From Rhododendron vialii (Eukaryota; Streptophyta; Magnoliopsida; Ericales; Ericaceae), in assembly GCF_030253575.1 (NCBI RefSeq), contig NC_080560.1, positions 33,841,501-33,905,500 of the forward strand: a stretch of 64,000 nt of DNA. The letters are read 5' to 3'. Shown piece after piece: positions 54,501 to 64,000 of this stretch (position 1 is its first letter; every line of letters begins with the position of its first letter). The notes beneath the pieces were generated by a model. It searched no databases. It had not been told where the DNA came from and worked only from the letters and a program-made list of their open reading frames with translations. A program made the translations under genes and the position numbers.

Positions 54501-57353
54501 TGGCTTTTTCACAATTTCCAAAATTTAAGCTGTTGTATGGTCTTGGATAGAACCCCTTATATACTCAATGTGGGACTTCGCTTTACACCCTCTCTCGCGT
54601 GTTGCCTATCCTTGGTCCGTAGATCTGATACCGTGTTACAAGGTATGGGGTAGAACTCCATGGCTGTAGATATAATTGTAACAGCTCCTCCCCTTCTCCG
54701 TCTTTAAGGCTTTAAGGGGAATGCCCAGCTACAGGTCATATGCATCCCATACTCTCCATGTAACATAGCAGCTTATATCATATTCTTACAAAGGCAAAAA
54801 ACCCCACATTTTTCATGATCTTTATGGCAGTTGCATTTTTGCAAAATTCCTTTTTTTCTTCCCTCAGAGGGCATCAATTGCAACGAAGTTACTCTTCTTT
54901 CGATTAGATTTGATCAGCTTTTTGTAAGTCAAGCATGTTATTTGGTATTCTGGTATTTTCAGGTTGAGTTTTCTACAGCTGATGTGGAGATTAAGCTAGA
55001 GGGGAATGGGCCATGGAACCTTGGCTGTGACATTGATCTTGTATACACTCCAGGTCATTCAGAAGTGAGTGCATATGCCTGCCATAGTTTCATTTAAGGG
55101 TTCTACCATGTTTACACATCCTTAATAGGCTAACTTTTTGTTCACCTATTGAATCAAGATATAGTCTCGCGAATCCAACCACAGAAACTTAGCTAACTGG
55201 CATTTTTTCGTATCTCTACTATATATGGTAGGGATCAGTCTGCTTGTTTAACAAGCCACTGAAGACGCTCTTTACAGGGGCCCATCTGTCAATGAATGAA
55301 ACCGGGTTGAGCATATTCGAGAGATACAATTGGTTTTCAGGTATGAACGATTGGTTTTCAAGTCAAATCTCAATTTTTTCTCATGATTTTCCCTTTCTAC
55401 AAATTGTTTGTAGTACATGTTTTAGTTTGCTATCCTAATGCAAAGTATTGATATTAGTTTCAGATACATGCTCATTTCTTTGTCATCTCATGTTTGTGTT
55501 GCAGTACCCATGCAGTTGAAGAGTGTCAGATTATTACTTGAGTTAGATTTTGAGTGGATCTTACCAGGTGGGTGTGCTCTATCTCCAATCGTAAGAATTC
55601 ATATTTCACATTGTGCTTTATCTCCAATCGTAAGAATTCATATTTCGCATTGTGACAGTCATGGATGCTATGATTCCTATGAAAGCTACTCATCTAATCA
55701 CGACCATTTTAAATAAAAAAAGGTTGACTCATGTAAACCCTACCCATTTTGCTGGAAGTTTGATTTGTTTTTGTTGTTGTTTTTCTTTTCTGTTTTAAAC
55801 CCGTAGGTTTATATATGTGTACACTGGTCCTGTCAATTTTATCAGTATAAATTCAACATTTGACCACATAAGGATTTACTTGGCTATGGAATTGGTTACA
55901 TTTCCCATGCATTATTACATTTCCCATGTATTCTTCTGTTCGTAGTTGAGAAATTAGCACATTAAGCTGTTCAAAGTGAAAAATTGGCTAGAAATTTTTT
56001 CTCAGAGGTTTTGGCAACAAGGGACTTGAGCCCTGTTTACCAATATTTTATTTCTTTGGAGCGACTCAACAGAGAAAGAAAACAAAGGCAACAAGCCAAC
56101 AACAAAAAGAAAAGGGCGATGCGGCTTGTCTCCAAAGGCAGACCCATGGTTCCACGCCGTATTTCAGGACTTCACCGGAAGAGAAATGGCAGTCGAGTCA
56201 AATGTGAAATTGGTAATAAGAAAGAAACGTGTCGACACATAAAAGAAAATCGTTGATTCTAGGCATGCCGTTCTTCAAGAACGAAATTGACGCAAGAGGT
56301 GAGAGAGAAACTAGTTTACAAGTTGAAGAAGAATGGAAGAGATTCTTCCATCAATCTCCAACGATCTATCTATCACTAGGAGCGATACATCGAAGATCCT
56401 AATTATTACCTAGAATTGGGTTAGTAAGACAAAAATTAAGACAAATAAAGAGAGGGTTTACAATGAAGTCTAAAAAGACTATTTATAGGAAACATCAAAT
56501 GTGTAGGAAATAACTTCCTAACTTCTTCAATACTCTTCTTTCTCCTTTGCTTCCACTTGTCAAAATAACTTCCAACTTCCCTTCGACTTCTGGATGTGTA
56601 GGAGCATGCAAGTGTAAATAACTTCCCTTCAACTTCAAAGTGTGTAGGACAATGACATGCGTTCTTTTAACTTCTAAATGTGTAGGAGCATGCCAAGTGT
56701 CCTTTTAACTTCCAAATGTGTAGGAGCATGCCTAGTGTCCTGTACTTCATTAAAATACAAGCAAATAAAAGAAATACTAAAACTAGTTATATTATTAATA
56801 CGAATTAATGAAATAAAATAGGAAGCATTCTCATAATTGCCACCTTCCAGTCGATCATCGACATGCGGTGAATATATGGTGTAAACAAGCCCCCTACATC
56901 AAAACTACCGTTTCGTTCTAGTTTAGTGTTATTTACTTTTTTCGGGCAAAGAATGGCCCCAAGTTTGGTACCATCTTCTTTCAGGGATCACATTTTTAAA
57001 ATTTGGCTTTCCTTTCAATGTAACTAGGACAGTGGGACACATTCAAGTTGCTTTACTTTATTTGTTCACCATACTTGCAATGGTAAATAGCTTTTTCAAC
57101 CTGCTCCTATCTTTTGCTTTATTTTTGCTCAATTTTCCCCTCTCATCCTACCTATCATTGAAATGCACATCAGGAAAACAAAGAAGGAGACAAATGATCT
57201 CATGTTGAACTTGTTTCTCTGATGACAGATGAAGTATTGAATTTTCTTCCTCATTTTGCAGGTCACGGCAGGAGAGCTGAATTTAGAGATTATGAAGATA
57301 AGAATTCGGTTTTGGAAGCTTTCTTGGATGCAAAATTGACGCAGGATTATTGA
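48513..57353 (+). CDS. Chloroplast-type ferredoxin/metallo-beta-lactamase fusion protein (At4g33540-like)
   Basis: Eleven exons: 48513-48717, 49352-49395, 49964-50044, 50891-50998, 53320-53411, 53593-53667, 53743-53812, 54963-55064, 55232-55340, 55505-55567, 57262-57353, all GT-AG and frame-consistent, giving about 346 residues. The N-terminus (about 1-65) is Ser/Ala/Arg-rich with few acids, like a plastid transit peptide, and has a seven-Ala run from GCT repeats. A 4Fe-4S ferredoxin module follows ([15 protein letters not shown], then SCP). Next comes the metallo-beta-lactamase fold: [19 protein letters not shown], metal-binding THKDDVADH in place of the usual THxHx[24 protein letters not shown], ending [15 protein letters not shown]. 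The enzymatic substrate of this plant family is not established to my knowledge; localisation is inferred from the N-terminus. Introns 4 (2.3 kb) and 10 (1.7 kb) hold repeats. The gene looks intact. Confidence 0.92.
48991..49174. mobile_element. Short MITE in intron 1 of the ferredoxin/MBL gene
   Basis: Ends TTTTGTTCACCCTCCTTAAA and (inverted) TTTTGTTCACCCCCACTTAA. An inner pair GGTTGAAATGGTGT / ACACCATTTCAACC strengthens the hairpin. A second family member starts at 63819 and runs to the window end. Confidence 0.8.
52624..52999 (+). pseudogene. Unrecognised protein-coding-like fragment in intron 4 of the ferredoxin/MBL gene
   Basis: Two short frames read like real protein: 52660-52836 ([17 protein letters not shown] ... 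[17 protein letters not shown]) and, after a stop and frame change, 52870-52998 ([20 protein letters not shown] ... [15 protein letters not shown]). I do not recognise the family. It is not part of the host gene, whose flanking exons join in frame without it. A captured or retrocopied gene fragment is possible, and so is chance. Confidence 0.3.
55568..57261. repeat. Intron 10 of the ferredoxin/MBL gene with minisatellites
   Basis: A 37-bp direct duplication containing CTCCAATCGTAAGAATTCAT lies at about 55577-55650. About three diverged units around AAATGTGTAGGAGCATGC lie at about 56580-56740. No transposon ends recognised. Confidence 0.6.
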
Positions 57354-57605
57354 AGGAACATACTCTGCACAAAGGATAAAGTGTTCTCTATCGGTAGACA
57401 AGGTGCAGGCCCCCGAAATCGCAATGCTTAAGCAAACTTGGGATTTCGTAGTCCCTGTTTTCCAAGATTGATGCAGGATTATTGAAGCAACATACTCTGC
57501 ACAAAAGGTCAAGTGCTTTCGATTGGTTGACTAGGTGCAGGCCCCTGAAATCATGCTGCTTAAGCAAACTTGGGATTTCATAGTCCCTATTTTACGAGAA
57601 TTTTG
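57341..57605 (+). repeat. Tandem duplication over the stop codon and 3' UTR of the ferredoxin/MBL gene
   Basis: A unit of 132 bp beginning GCAGGATTATTGAAG at 57341 recurs at 57473, with words such as AACATACTCTGCACAAA, AGCAAACTTGGGATTTC and TAGTCCCT in both copies. The first unit contains the real stop codon (57351-57353). A second local duplication (about 62 bp, GGAAACTAGAAGGTTCAATT) lies at about 57908-58025. Confidence 0.85.
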
Positions 57606-58288
57606 TACTCTGGTAAGAATTACTAAAGTAGGTGACTCAACAAGCCTGACAAAGGAGGTCAAGTTCCAAAACGTTATCGTTGCAGAGAAACTGGCATATT
57701 TTAGCTTGAGAATTTGGTCTATGGGGAATAGATGAATTCTAGACCAATTGTGGAATTTAAATGCTACATAAACTTGATAATGGGTTTAAACATTGACATA
57801 AATCAGGATATAGTTTTCTGGGCTAAGGAACTTTGGAAAACGAATGACTCATTGCGGAATTGATATAAGTTGGAAATAAAAGTGCTAGTATTCTTTTCCA
57901 TTCTAGCTATAACAGTGCTGGAGGGTTGCCTCTGGAAACTAGAAGGTTCAATTTATGTTTGCACATTGGAGCTAAAACAGTACTGGAGGGTTGTCTATGG
58001 AAACTAGAAGGTTCAATTTATGTTCATACGTTGCAGTGGTGACAAGTGGTGTTCGCTCCTTGCGTGGTACAATGGTTTTCGAGTTAGGGGGAATCATATT
58101 ATTACTTTCTCCCAAGACCCTCCGTTCAGACTTACATAATGGCATTTCCAACGATTGCCATGCAACTCCCAGCCTAGCATACGAGAACTAAGAGTACGGT
58201 GAAATAGCTTAATTGACGTTTATATTCATCTAAACTGTGATAGTTGTACATGAAACCACATGGAAGTGGGAGGCTATCCAAGTTACAA
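57606..58288. other. Spacer between convergent genes
   Basis: Holds the second tandem duplication noted above and probably the 3' ends of both flanking transcripts. No gene seen. Confidence 0.45.
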
Positions 58289-61200
58289 CTATTCGGTAGA
58301 CTTGAAAGGGGAGCCTTGATTGCTGTTGGAGTCCACCCTCCATAGGTCCTGAACCTGAGCTGCAAACTGCAAGTTCCAGAGCACATCCTCCACAGTAGGC
58401 CTATCAGTTGGTTCATTGGAAAGACACCTGACACAAATCTCCATCACAGTTTTTAGTGAATCATCAGAACACTCCTTGTGGATCGCTGGATCAACGATGC
58501 TTCTCCGAGCTACGTCATCATCTGTCGTTAAGCTTACTTGTAACTGGAAAAAGAGCAAACATTGCAGGATTAGGAATGAACACTCGTTCCTTCACTCTCC
58601 TACTAAAGGTACCGAGGAACCACAAGATAATCTGGTGTAGGAATTCATGTTAAAAGCAAAAGTCTTACGAGATCCTTAGCAGTGGTAATGGAACTTCGGC
58701 ACATGATAACTCTTCCAACGATGATTTCGAGCAAAATTATGCCCATGTCATATACATCGTTCTTGTCACCATTCGCTGTGCCCCTGTAAAGTTTCAGAAA
58801 ACACTTTAACAAAGAATTGAAAGGAAATACTTTTGGAATAATGGAGCAAAGTTGTCGAGTGGGAAAGCAAGCCTAGTCAAGAAAGAAACCGCTCACGTGT
58901 TCCGCTCTTTCGGTCCAGTGTGTACAGCTCCACTACATACCTAAGAAAGTATAAAGGAGTACGCAACGGTTAACCAGGGGCTTGTAACTGTAAACTGAAA
59001 AGATTATATCACGTAAAGGAGCAAAACAATAGTTTCCTTCTGGTAGTACCTGGATCCGGTTTTCAGCTAACAAAGGAAGGTTATAGTTGTTTATCTTCAC
59101 ATGGAGTTCATGATCCAGCAGAACATCGGTTATCTTCAAATCGTTTGAAAACACACCAGGCACTATTCCTGTATGAAGAAACTGAATACCCCTTGCAACT
59201 CCGATTGCAGCTGCTATCCTTTGTGTCCAAGTGAACTTGTGTCCTGAAACTACCTCTGTCATATGGACTGTTAAATGAGGATTACCAAGCATACAGGTAA
59301 AGGAATCATAGCTGGACCATTAGTTATGTATCAACGTTCCAACAAAAGATACTTTTATGCATTCAAACCCGGGTTCTGCAGCTTTGAGTCCCGGTAACTC
59401 ACAGTTACCGACAGCTTCTTCTATTGGTTAAGAACAACTCTTAAGATTGTAATAAGGAGATGCCTAATATGGACCCATTTTCCGGCTACTTCGAAGCAAC
59501 ATTAAACAGGTCCTATGTCTAGTACTACTATTAATGGGGAAATGAGGCAGTGAAAAAGAAAAAAAGGTGATGGTAGGCATGGTACATGACACTCTGAAGG
59601 ACAACCAGGCAACGGTTAGGGGACACTATTATCTAACCAAAAGTTGGTATTTCCCTGAAACGAATAATCGGAAAGAAAATAAATCTAAGCGACTCATTTA
59701 CCAGAAATGCAGCTTCTAAGTGTCCCATTGGGCACAAATTCCTGAACCAGAAATGTTGTGCTGACGCTTGAATCATCTGGGTAGCACTCAAAGCTATGGC
59801 CAACAAAACTAACAAGGTGGCGGTGTCTAAGTCTTGAAATTAATTCAATTTGGTGTCTGTAGGACTGGATCCCATGCCTCTTTCTCATTTTCAAGCTTCT
59901 AATAGCGACGAGAGTTCCATCTGTGAGTATCCCTTTGTGAACCTGATTCAAGAACAAAGGCAAGACATGTTTATGCGTTTGCATATGTAAGTATAGAAGC
60001 TATATACATACAGTGTAATAAGTGAGCTGAATATGCTACTCCGAAAATAATTTTGTGAGAACTATCATGTGAGGGAAATAGTGCAGAATTCATTTAACCG
60101 AAGTATGCGTTATAGGCAGGAAAACAAAAGAAGAAGAAAGAAACAATACAAAAGAAACAAACTGGGAAAGGCAACTGCATATACATGAGACGAGCATGGA
60201 TGAAGTGAGTTGATCAAAATATTTATTTCATTCTTGGGTTTCATAAGTTGGATATGCAAAATTGATCAAATATATTATCTAAACACTACCATTGCAGTTT
60301 GCACCCTGTCAAGATGGTGGAGTTTAGGGTTTAGGGTTCAAGTTCACCATCACAAGTAAATATAATTCGTGTTAGGACTGTTTAAAAATGAAAACGAGAA
60401 CAGGCGTTGAAAGATTATAACAAAACAAAAAAAAAGTGGGACGTGCTAGTCGAAAACATTTTAGCCCAAATCATACCTTACCCTGAGATCCTTCGCCGAT
60501 GAAATTTAACGAGCTAAAGTTACTGGTAGCCTCCTTAAGCTCCTCCAGATAAAAAGTTCGATAAGGAGGGAGTCCAAGTGCTCCAAGCTTCATCGTCTCC
60601 GATATGTACCCTGCTAGCAAGATAGAGTCCTTTTTATATGAACAGAAGCAGGAATACTTTGCACTGCCATGCATGAAAGTACAGGAGTAAGGAAAGCAAT
60701 GGAGCCAATTTTGTCTCCCTTAAGTGGTTTTCCTACACTATTGAGTTGCCGCAGTTGGAATTTGATGGTTCTGAAGAATCTAAACCAAAGTTAATTTTTG
60801 CAAGATAATCGACCAAATTATAAGTTTACGGTTCTTATCTGATAGAATCGAGCTTTTGTCATTCTGATGTCGACTATGAAAACTAGTCGATCAATATGAC
60901 ATGCATAACTGCAACAAAATAACTTAGCTGCCTAATGCAAGGAAATGGAATTCCAAGAGAGTTTTCATAAGCTGAAAGATAACGGTCATGGATACTACAA
61001 AATCCGTGAGTTTCGTATGTCATATCCAATACCATTTTGGTTAGTGCACAAATTAACGAGGAAATTCGGAAATCCCGAGAGTAAATTCTAGGGTGATGCC
61101 GCAAAAATCTACACTCACCGTTGTTGCGTTATCACAAGAGAGTCTATTCAGAGCAAATACACAGTAATGAATTGGGCTCCCTGGAATTTCCCAGCAATGC

Positions 61201-62698
61201 TAACTATGCAAAGCAGGGCCTTAATCCCTAAGCATATTAGAGAAGAACAAAAGTAAATCCTCCATTTCAGAGAGGAAAGAGAAATATGGATCTTACTTGC
61301 ATCTGAAAGCATCTTCATAGTGTACGCAGGTGGAACCTTTTCTATTATTAGTCTTGCTTGAGGTGTTTTCACCGTTTGTTTCGCGTATACTTTTCTCATA
61401 CCCAAGAAAAGCACAACACAAAGTGCAATTCCACCAAAAATCCCTCCTACTGAACTTGATGCCAAAACTGATCTCTTGATCGATTTTCGCTCCCGCTCAT
61501 GGGGGGTAATTTTCACGGCCAGTGCTTCAATGCGGCAAAACGAATACGGGTGCTGCTCTTGAGCACTACTCTGTGACAAGCAATTTCCAGTATACTGGAC
61601 AACCCTTGTACTAGAATTGGACTGTAAGCATCTGGGCAACTCTCCGGTCAAATAATTCGACGACAAGTTTACAAAAGCAAGTCTAGCATTGCAGGAAGTG
61701 TTTCCATAAAGCACTCCGGTGAATTTGTTGCCTGAAATATCGAGATAGGAAAGCGAAGGTAGTGACAGCAACTGGGCCAGAAATGGTCCAGTAAGCCCAT
61801 TGGAAGAGATATCCAGCTGCTGGAGTCGATAACAGGAGCTTATTTCTTCCGGTATGCCAAAGCTAAACTTGTTCTTTCTAAGGACCAGAATCAACAAGTT
61901 TGTGTGCAGTAGTTTTGGAAAATGGGGCCCAAGTTCATTATATCCCACATCAAGAACTTGAAGATTTGTCAAGTTCTGGAGATTAGGGACTTCTCCAGAC
62001 AAACGATTCATCGAAAGCAAAAGAACACGGAGATTTTCCATCCTTGTGAAAGAAAATGGAATAGGCCCACTAAGTGAATTGTTGCCTAAACTCAAAACAG
62101 CAAGCAATGGCAGTGAAACAAGCCAACCAGGAATCCGACCGGTGAAGTTGTTGTGATCAAGTATGAGTGTTTGGAGGTTGCTCAAAGATGACAACTCTTG
62201 AGGGAGAGGGCCAGAAAAGTAATTTGAGCTCATGTTGAGAATCTCAAGTGAAGACAGTCTCCCAATACTGGCAGGCAATGGACCCCATAAGCCTAAACAA
62301 ACTAAAGAGAGGACTTTCAAGCTGGGGAGGGTGGAAAGAGTGGAGAAGAAAGAATCAGAGGAGAAACCACTCTGAGGCACCATTGTTGTCTGAGGAAGCC
62401 AACAGTTATCACTGATGATATGCAGCTGGGTTAGGTCACCCCCATAGCATACTAGTGTTAGAGATGGGTTTGGTTCAGTGTTGCAAAAATCTGTGGTTTG
62501 GTTCCAGGTGCTCAGGACTTGTGGGTAGTTTAGTAACTGTTGGATTTCGGAAAGGACATGGGATTGGGAAGATTGTAGCTGGTCTGAGTCAGGGATTGAA
62601 ACCACAACCATGAACAGGAGGAAGAAGAAGAAGAAGAGAAGGAGATTTAGTGGATGGTACTGAAATGGTTTTGCCATTAGCACTCTGGATTGAAGCAC
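58289..62698 (-). CDS. LRR receptor-like protein with inactive kinase domain (At3g03770 type)
   Basis: Seven exons in transcript order: 62698-61297, 60610-60477, 59942-59702, 59243-59050, 58940-58897, 58783-58669, 58543-58289, all GT-AG, giving about 794 residues. The signal peptide follows a second ATG at residue 8 (MAKPFQYHPLNLLLFFFFF), the likely true start at 62677. About ten leucine-rich repeats (LEILNMSSNYFSGPLPQELS, LQTLILDHNNFTGRIPGWLV) precede a transmembrane helix near 410-435. The kinase-like domain starts at YRTFYLEELKEATSNFSSLN and GEGSQGKVHKG. Catalytic residues are missing: the VAIK lysine is Arg (VAIRSLK), HRD is replaced by FSNDLKITDVLLD, and DFG by INNYNLP. This loss is typical of the subfamily, so it is a pseudokinase by design, not decay. 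Role inferred: plasma-membrane signalling partner of active kinases. Confidence 0.93.
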
Positions 62699-62970
62699 TG
62701 ATAAGATTTGAGTCTGCTAAAGTTCTTAATAGAATACCTATCAGAGACTTGAGACATTGAAGCCTTTTTCTTTCTGTTTTTTTTCCCTTTCTCCTTTTCT
62801 TTCTCCTCGAGCAATTCTATAGTGACCACATTTGGTGCGTTTAGGATACCGTGTGAGTTTTCATTCTTGCGTCGGTAAGAAATATGACAAGTGGGAGCTC
62901 ATTCCACCAATGCACTAAAGATAACTCACATGGTATTCTAACATGGTCACCGAAAGTGTTCCCCATTAAT
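62699..62970. other. 5' flank of the LRR pseudokinase gene
   Basis: Promoter side of the minus-strand gene. A pyrimidine-rich tract (about 62765-62805) reads as a GA-rich leader on the gene strand. No certain TATA box. Confidence 0.4.
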
Positions 62971-63130
62971 ATGCTAAGCACCTCGCTTGGCAGCGGTGCC
63001 GAGCAGCTAATCCGAGCAACAGACGGTTCAAATTTTTATGCGTTAGGATTAGATCCGAGCCGTCCGTGCCAAGATGAATAGCCGGATCGACCGCTCGGCA
63101 CCGCTGCCAAGCACCCCCGCTTGGCAGCAT
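62971..63130. mobile_element. Short MITE with CTTGGCAGC ends
   Basis: CGCTTGGCAGCGGTGCCGAGC-type sequence at 62983-63003 and its inverse at about 63092-63113 form GC-rich arms around about 90 bp. Related to the element at 45391-45556. No ORF. Confidence 0.6.
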
Positions 63131-63533
63131 CTCCCAATCCACCCGTTGTCCCTCCATGGTCACCATAACCCTCTACAATTTTATTTTGTGGATTCTTTTT
63201 GGGCCTACAATCGTCATCCAAAACGCTCATCCAGCACCATAGACAGAGAAGAACATGTCACAAGTGAAAGATTAGTATGATCAAATGTGTATACATTTGT
63301 ATGTTTCTATACATATGCATATATAAAACAATTAAGTTCCATTTTGGTTATATAAACTGAACAACAACTATATTTTTTAAACTTGAACTTAGCAAATTAT
63401 AGAACAAAATATAAGGTATTCTTGTACTTATCGATATTCGCTCGAACTGTACTTTACACATTGTTCTTCACGGCCTACAAACTGGAAGTATGTAGAGATA
63501 CAGAGAGATGGGGTATGGGGAGAAGATGATCAA

Positions 63534-63695
63534 CACAGGTGTTGGCCTCATCCGAATTGTCCATGCTCGACAATGTACGGCTCAGATTTTATTTCGACTG
63601 GACGGCTGAGATATGCTTGTCCAAGATGAAATGAAATCTGAGCCACTCATTGTCGAGCATGGACAGCCTAAATGGGGCAACACCCATGCCCCTTA
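63534..63695. mobile_element. Palindromic MITE
   Basis: TGTCCATGCTCGACAATG occurs near 63558 and, inverted, near 63648-63666, within arms of about 60 bp that begin GGTGTTGGCC on the left and (inverted) GGTGTTGCCC on the right. Non-coding. Confidence 0.65.
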
Positions 63696-63818
63696 GGGGA
63701 TACTCCATATTTTAGTCGGACAGAAGTTCTAACGTTTTAAAATGCACATGAACTTAACTAAGATCGAAAACCATATAATATCACTGGAGATAATCACATG
63801 TCATGATCACAAATTTAA

Positions 63819-64000
63819 TTTTGTTCGCCCTCCTTAAAAGAGGGTGAATATTATCCTCTTTCCTATTGATTGAAATGGTGTAGATTTCACACCAAAGTGA
63901 TGTCATGCTTGCCAGGAAATGTATTGCAAATGTGGGACCTATACTTTTTCAATCAATAAGATAAAAGGTAACGTGCATCCTCTTTTAAAGAGGATGAACA
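63819..64000. mobile_element. Second copy of the TTTTGTTC(A/G)CCCTCC MITE, cut by the window end
   Basis: Begins TTTTGTTCGCCCTCCTTAAA and ends with GAGGATGAACA at the last base, its expected inverted end. It matches the family member at 48991-49174, including the inner GATTGAAATGGTGT segment. Confidence 0.75.

Noticed and set aside
55984-56256. Basic 90-residue ORF ([20 protein letters not shown])
   Set aside because: Lies in intron 10 of the ferredoxin/MBL gene with no recognisable homology; probably chance.
60318-60345. Telomere-like TTTAGGGTTTAGGG
   Set aside because: Only two to three units in non-coding DNA between exons 2 and 3 of the pseudokinase gene; no interstitial telomere array.

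Overview
The window is nuclear DNA of a flowering plant, most likely a dicot. The genes carry many introns, some of 2 kb or more. The products are plant-specific: a chloroplast photosystem II assembly factor, a GH9/CBM49 endoglucanase, a YSL transporter and an At3g03770-type LRR pseudokinase. I could not fix the species. All calls come from reading the sequence and recalled family features; no search was run.

Layout. 1-1690: truncated, mutated Ty1/copia fragment on the minus strand. 2592-4290: the last four exons of HCF136 (plus strand), whose 5' part is not visible; the copia fragment lies where it should continue. 5300-6930: nested small transposons and a large hairpin. 7944-14769: complete ten-exon GH9 endoglucanase gene with C-terminal CBM49. 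15204-28002: one 12.8-kb Mutator-like element (MULE) with matching terminal inverted repeats and a perfect 9-bp target duplication. It holds a FAR1-type transposase and a second transposon ORF on the plus strand and a multi-exon Ulp1-type cysteine protease gene on the minus strand. 28016-38665: dense transposon graveyard, comprising MITEs, a foldback element, an internally inverted copia, four-fold nested hAT/Stowaway insertions and two Helitrons, inserted into or beside a decayed charged ORF. 40501-44854: six-exon YSL7-like transporter gene with a TATA box and GA-rich leader. 46281-48006: foldback MULE with four hairpin units. 48513-57353: eleven-exon ferredoxin/metallo-beta-lactamase gene. 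58289-62698: seven-exon LRR receptor-like pseudokinase on the minus strand. The right edge carries more MITEs.

The host genes are unrelated single loci (photosystem assembly, wall remodelling, metal-chelate or peptide transport, a plastid-type Fe-S/MBL protein, signalling) and do not form a pathway. The most notable object is the composite MULE, which packages three different transposon-associated proteins, with repeat-rich subterminal DNA on its right side. The transposase ORF is open with DDE, SWIM and zinc-knuckle residues visible, so the element may be recent or still mobile.
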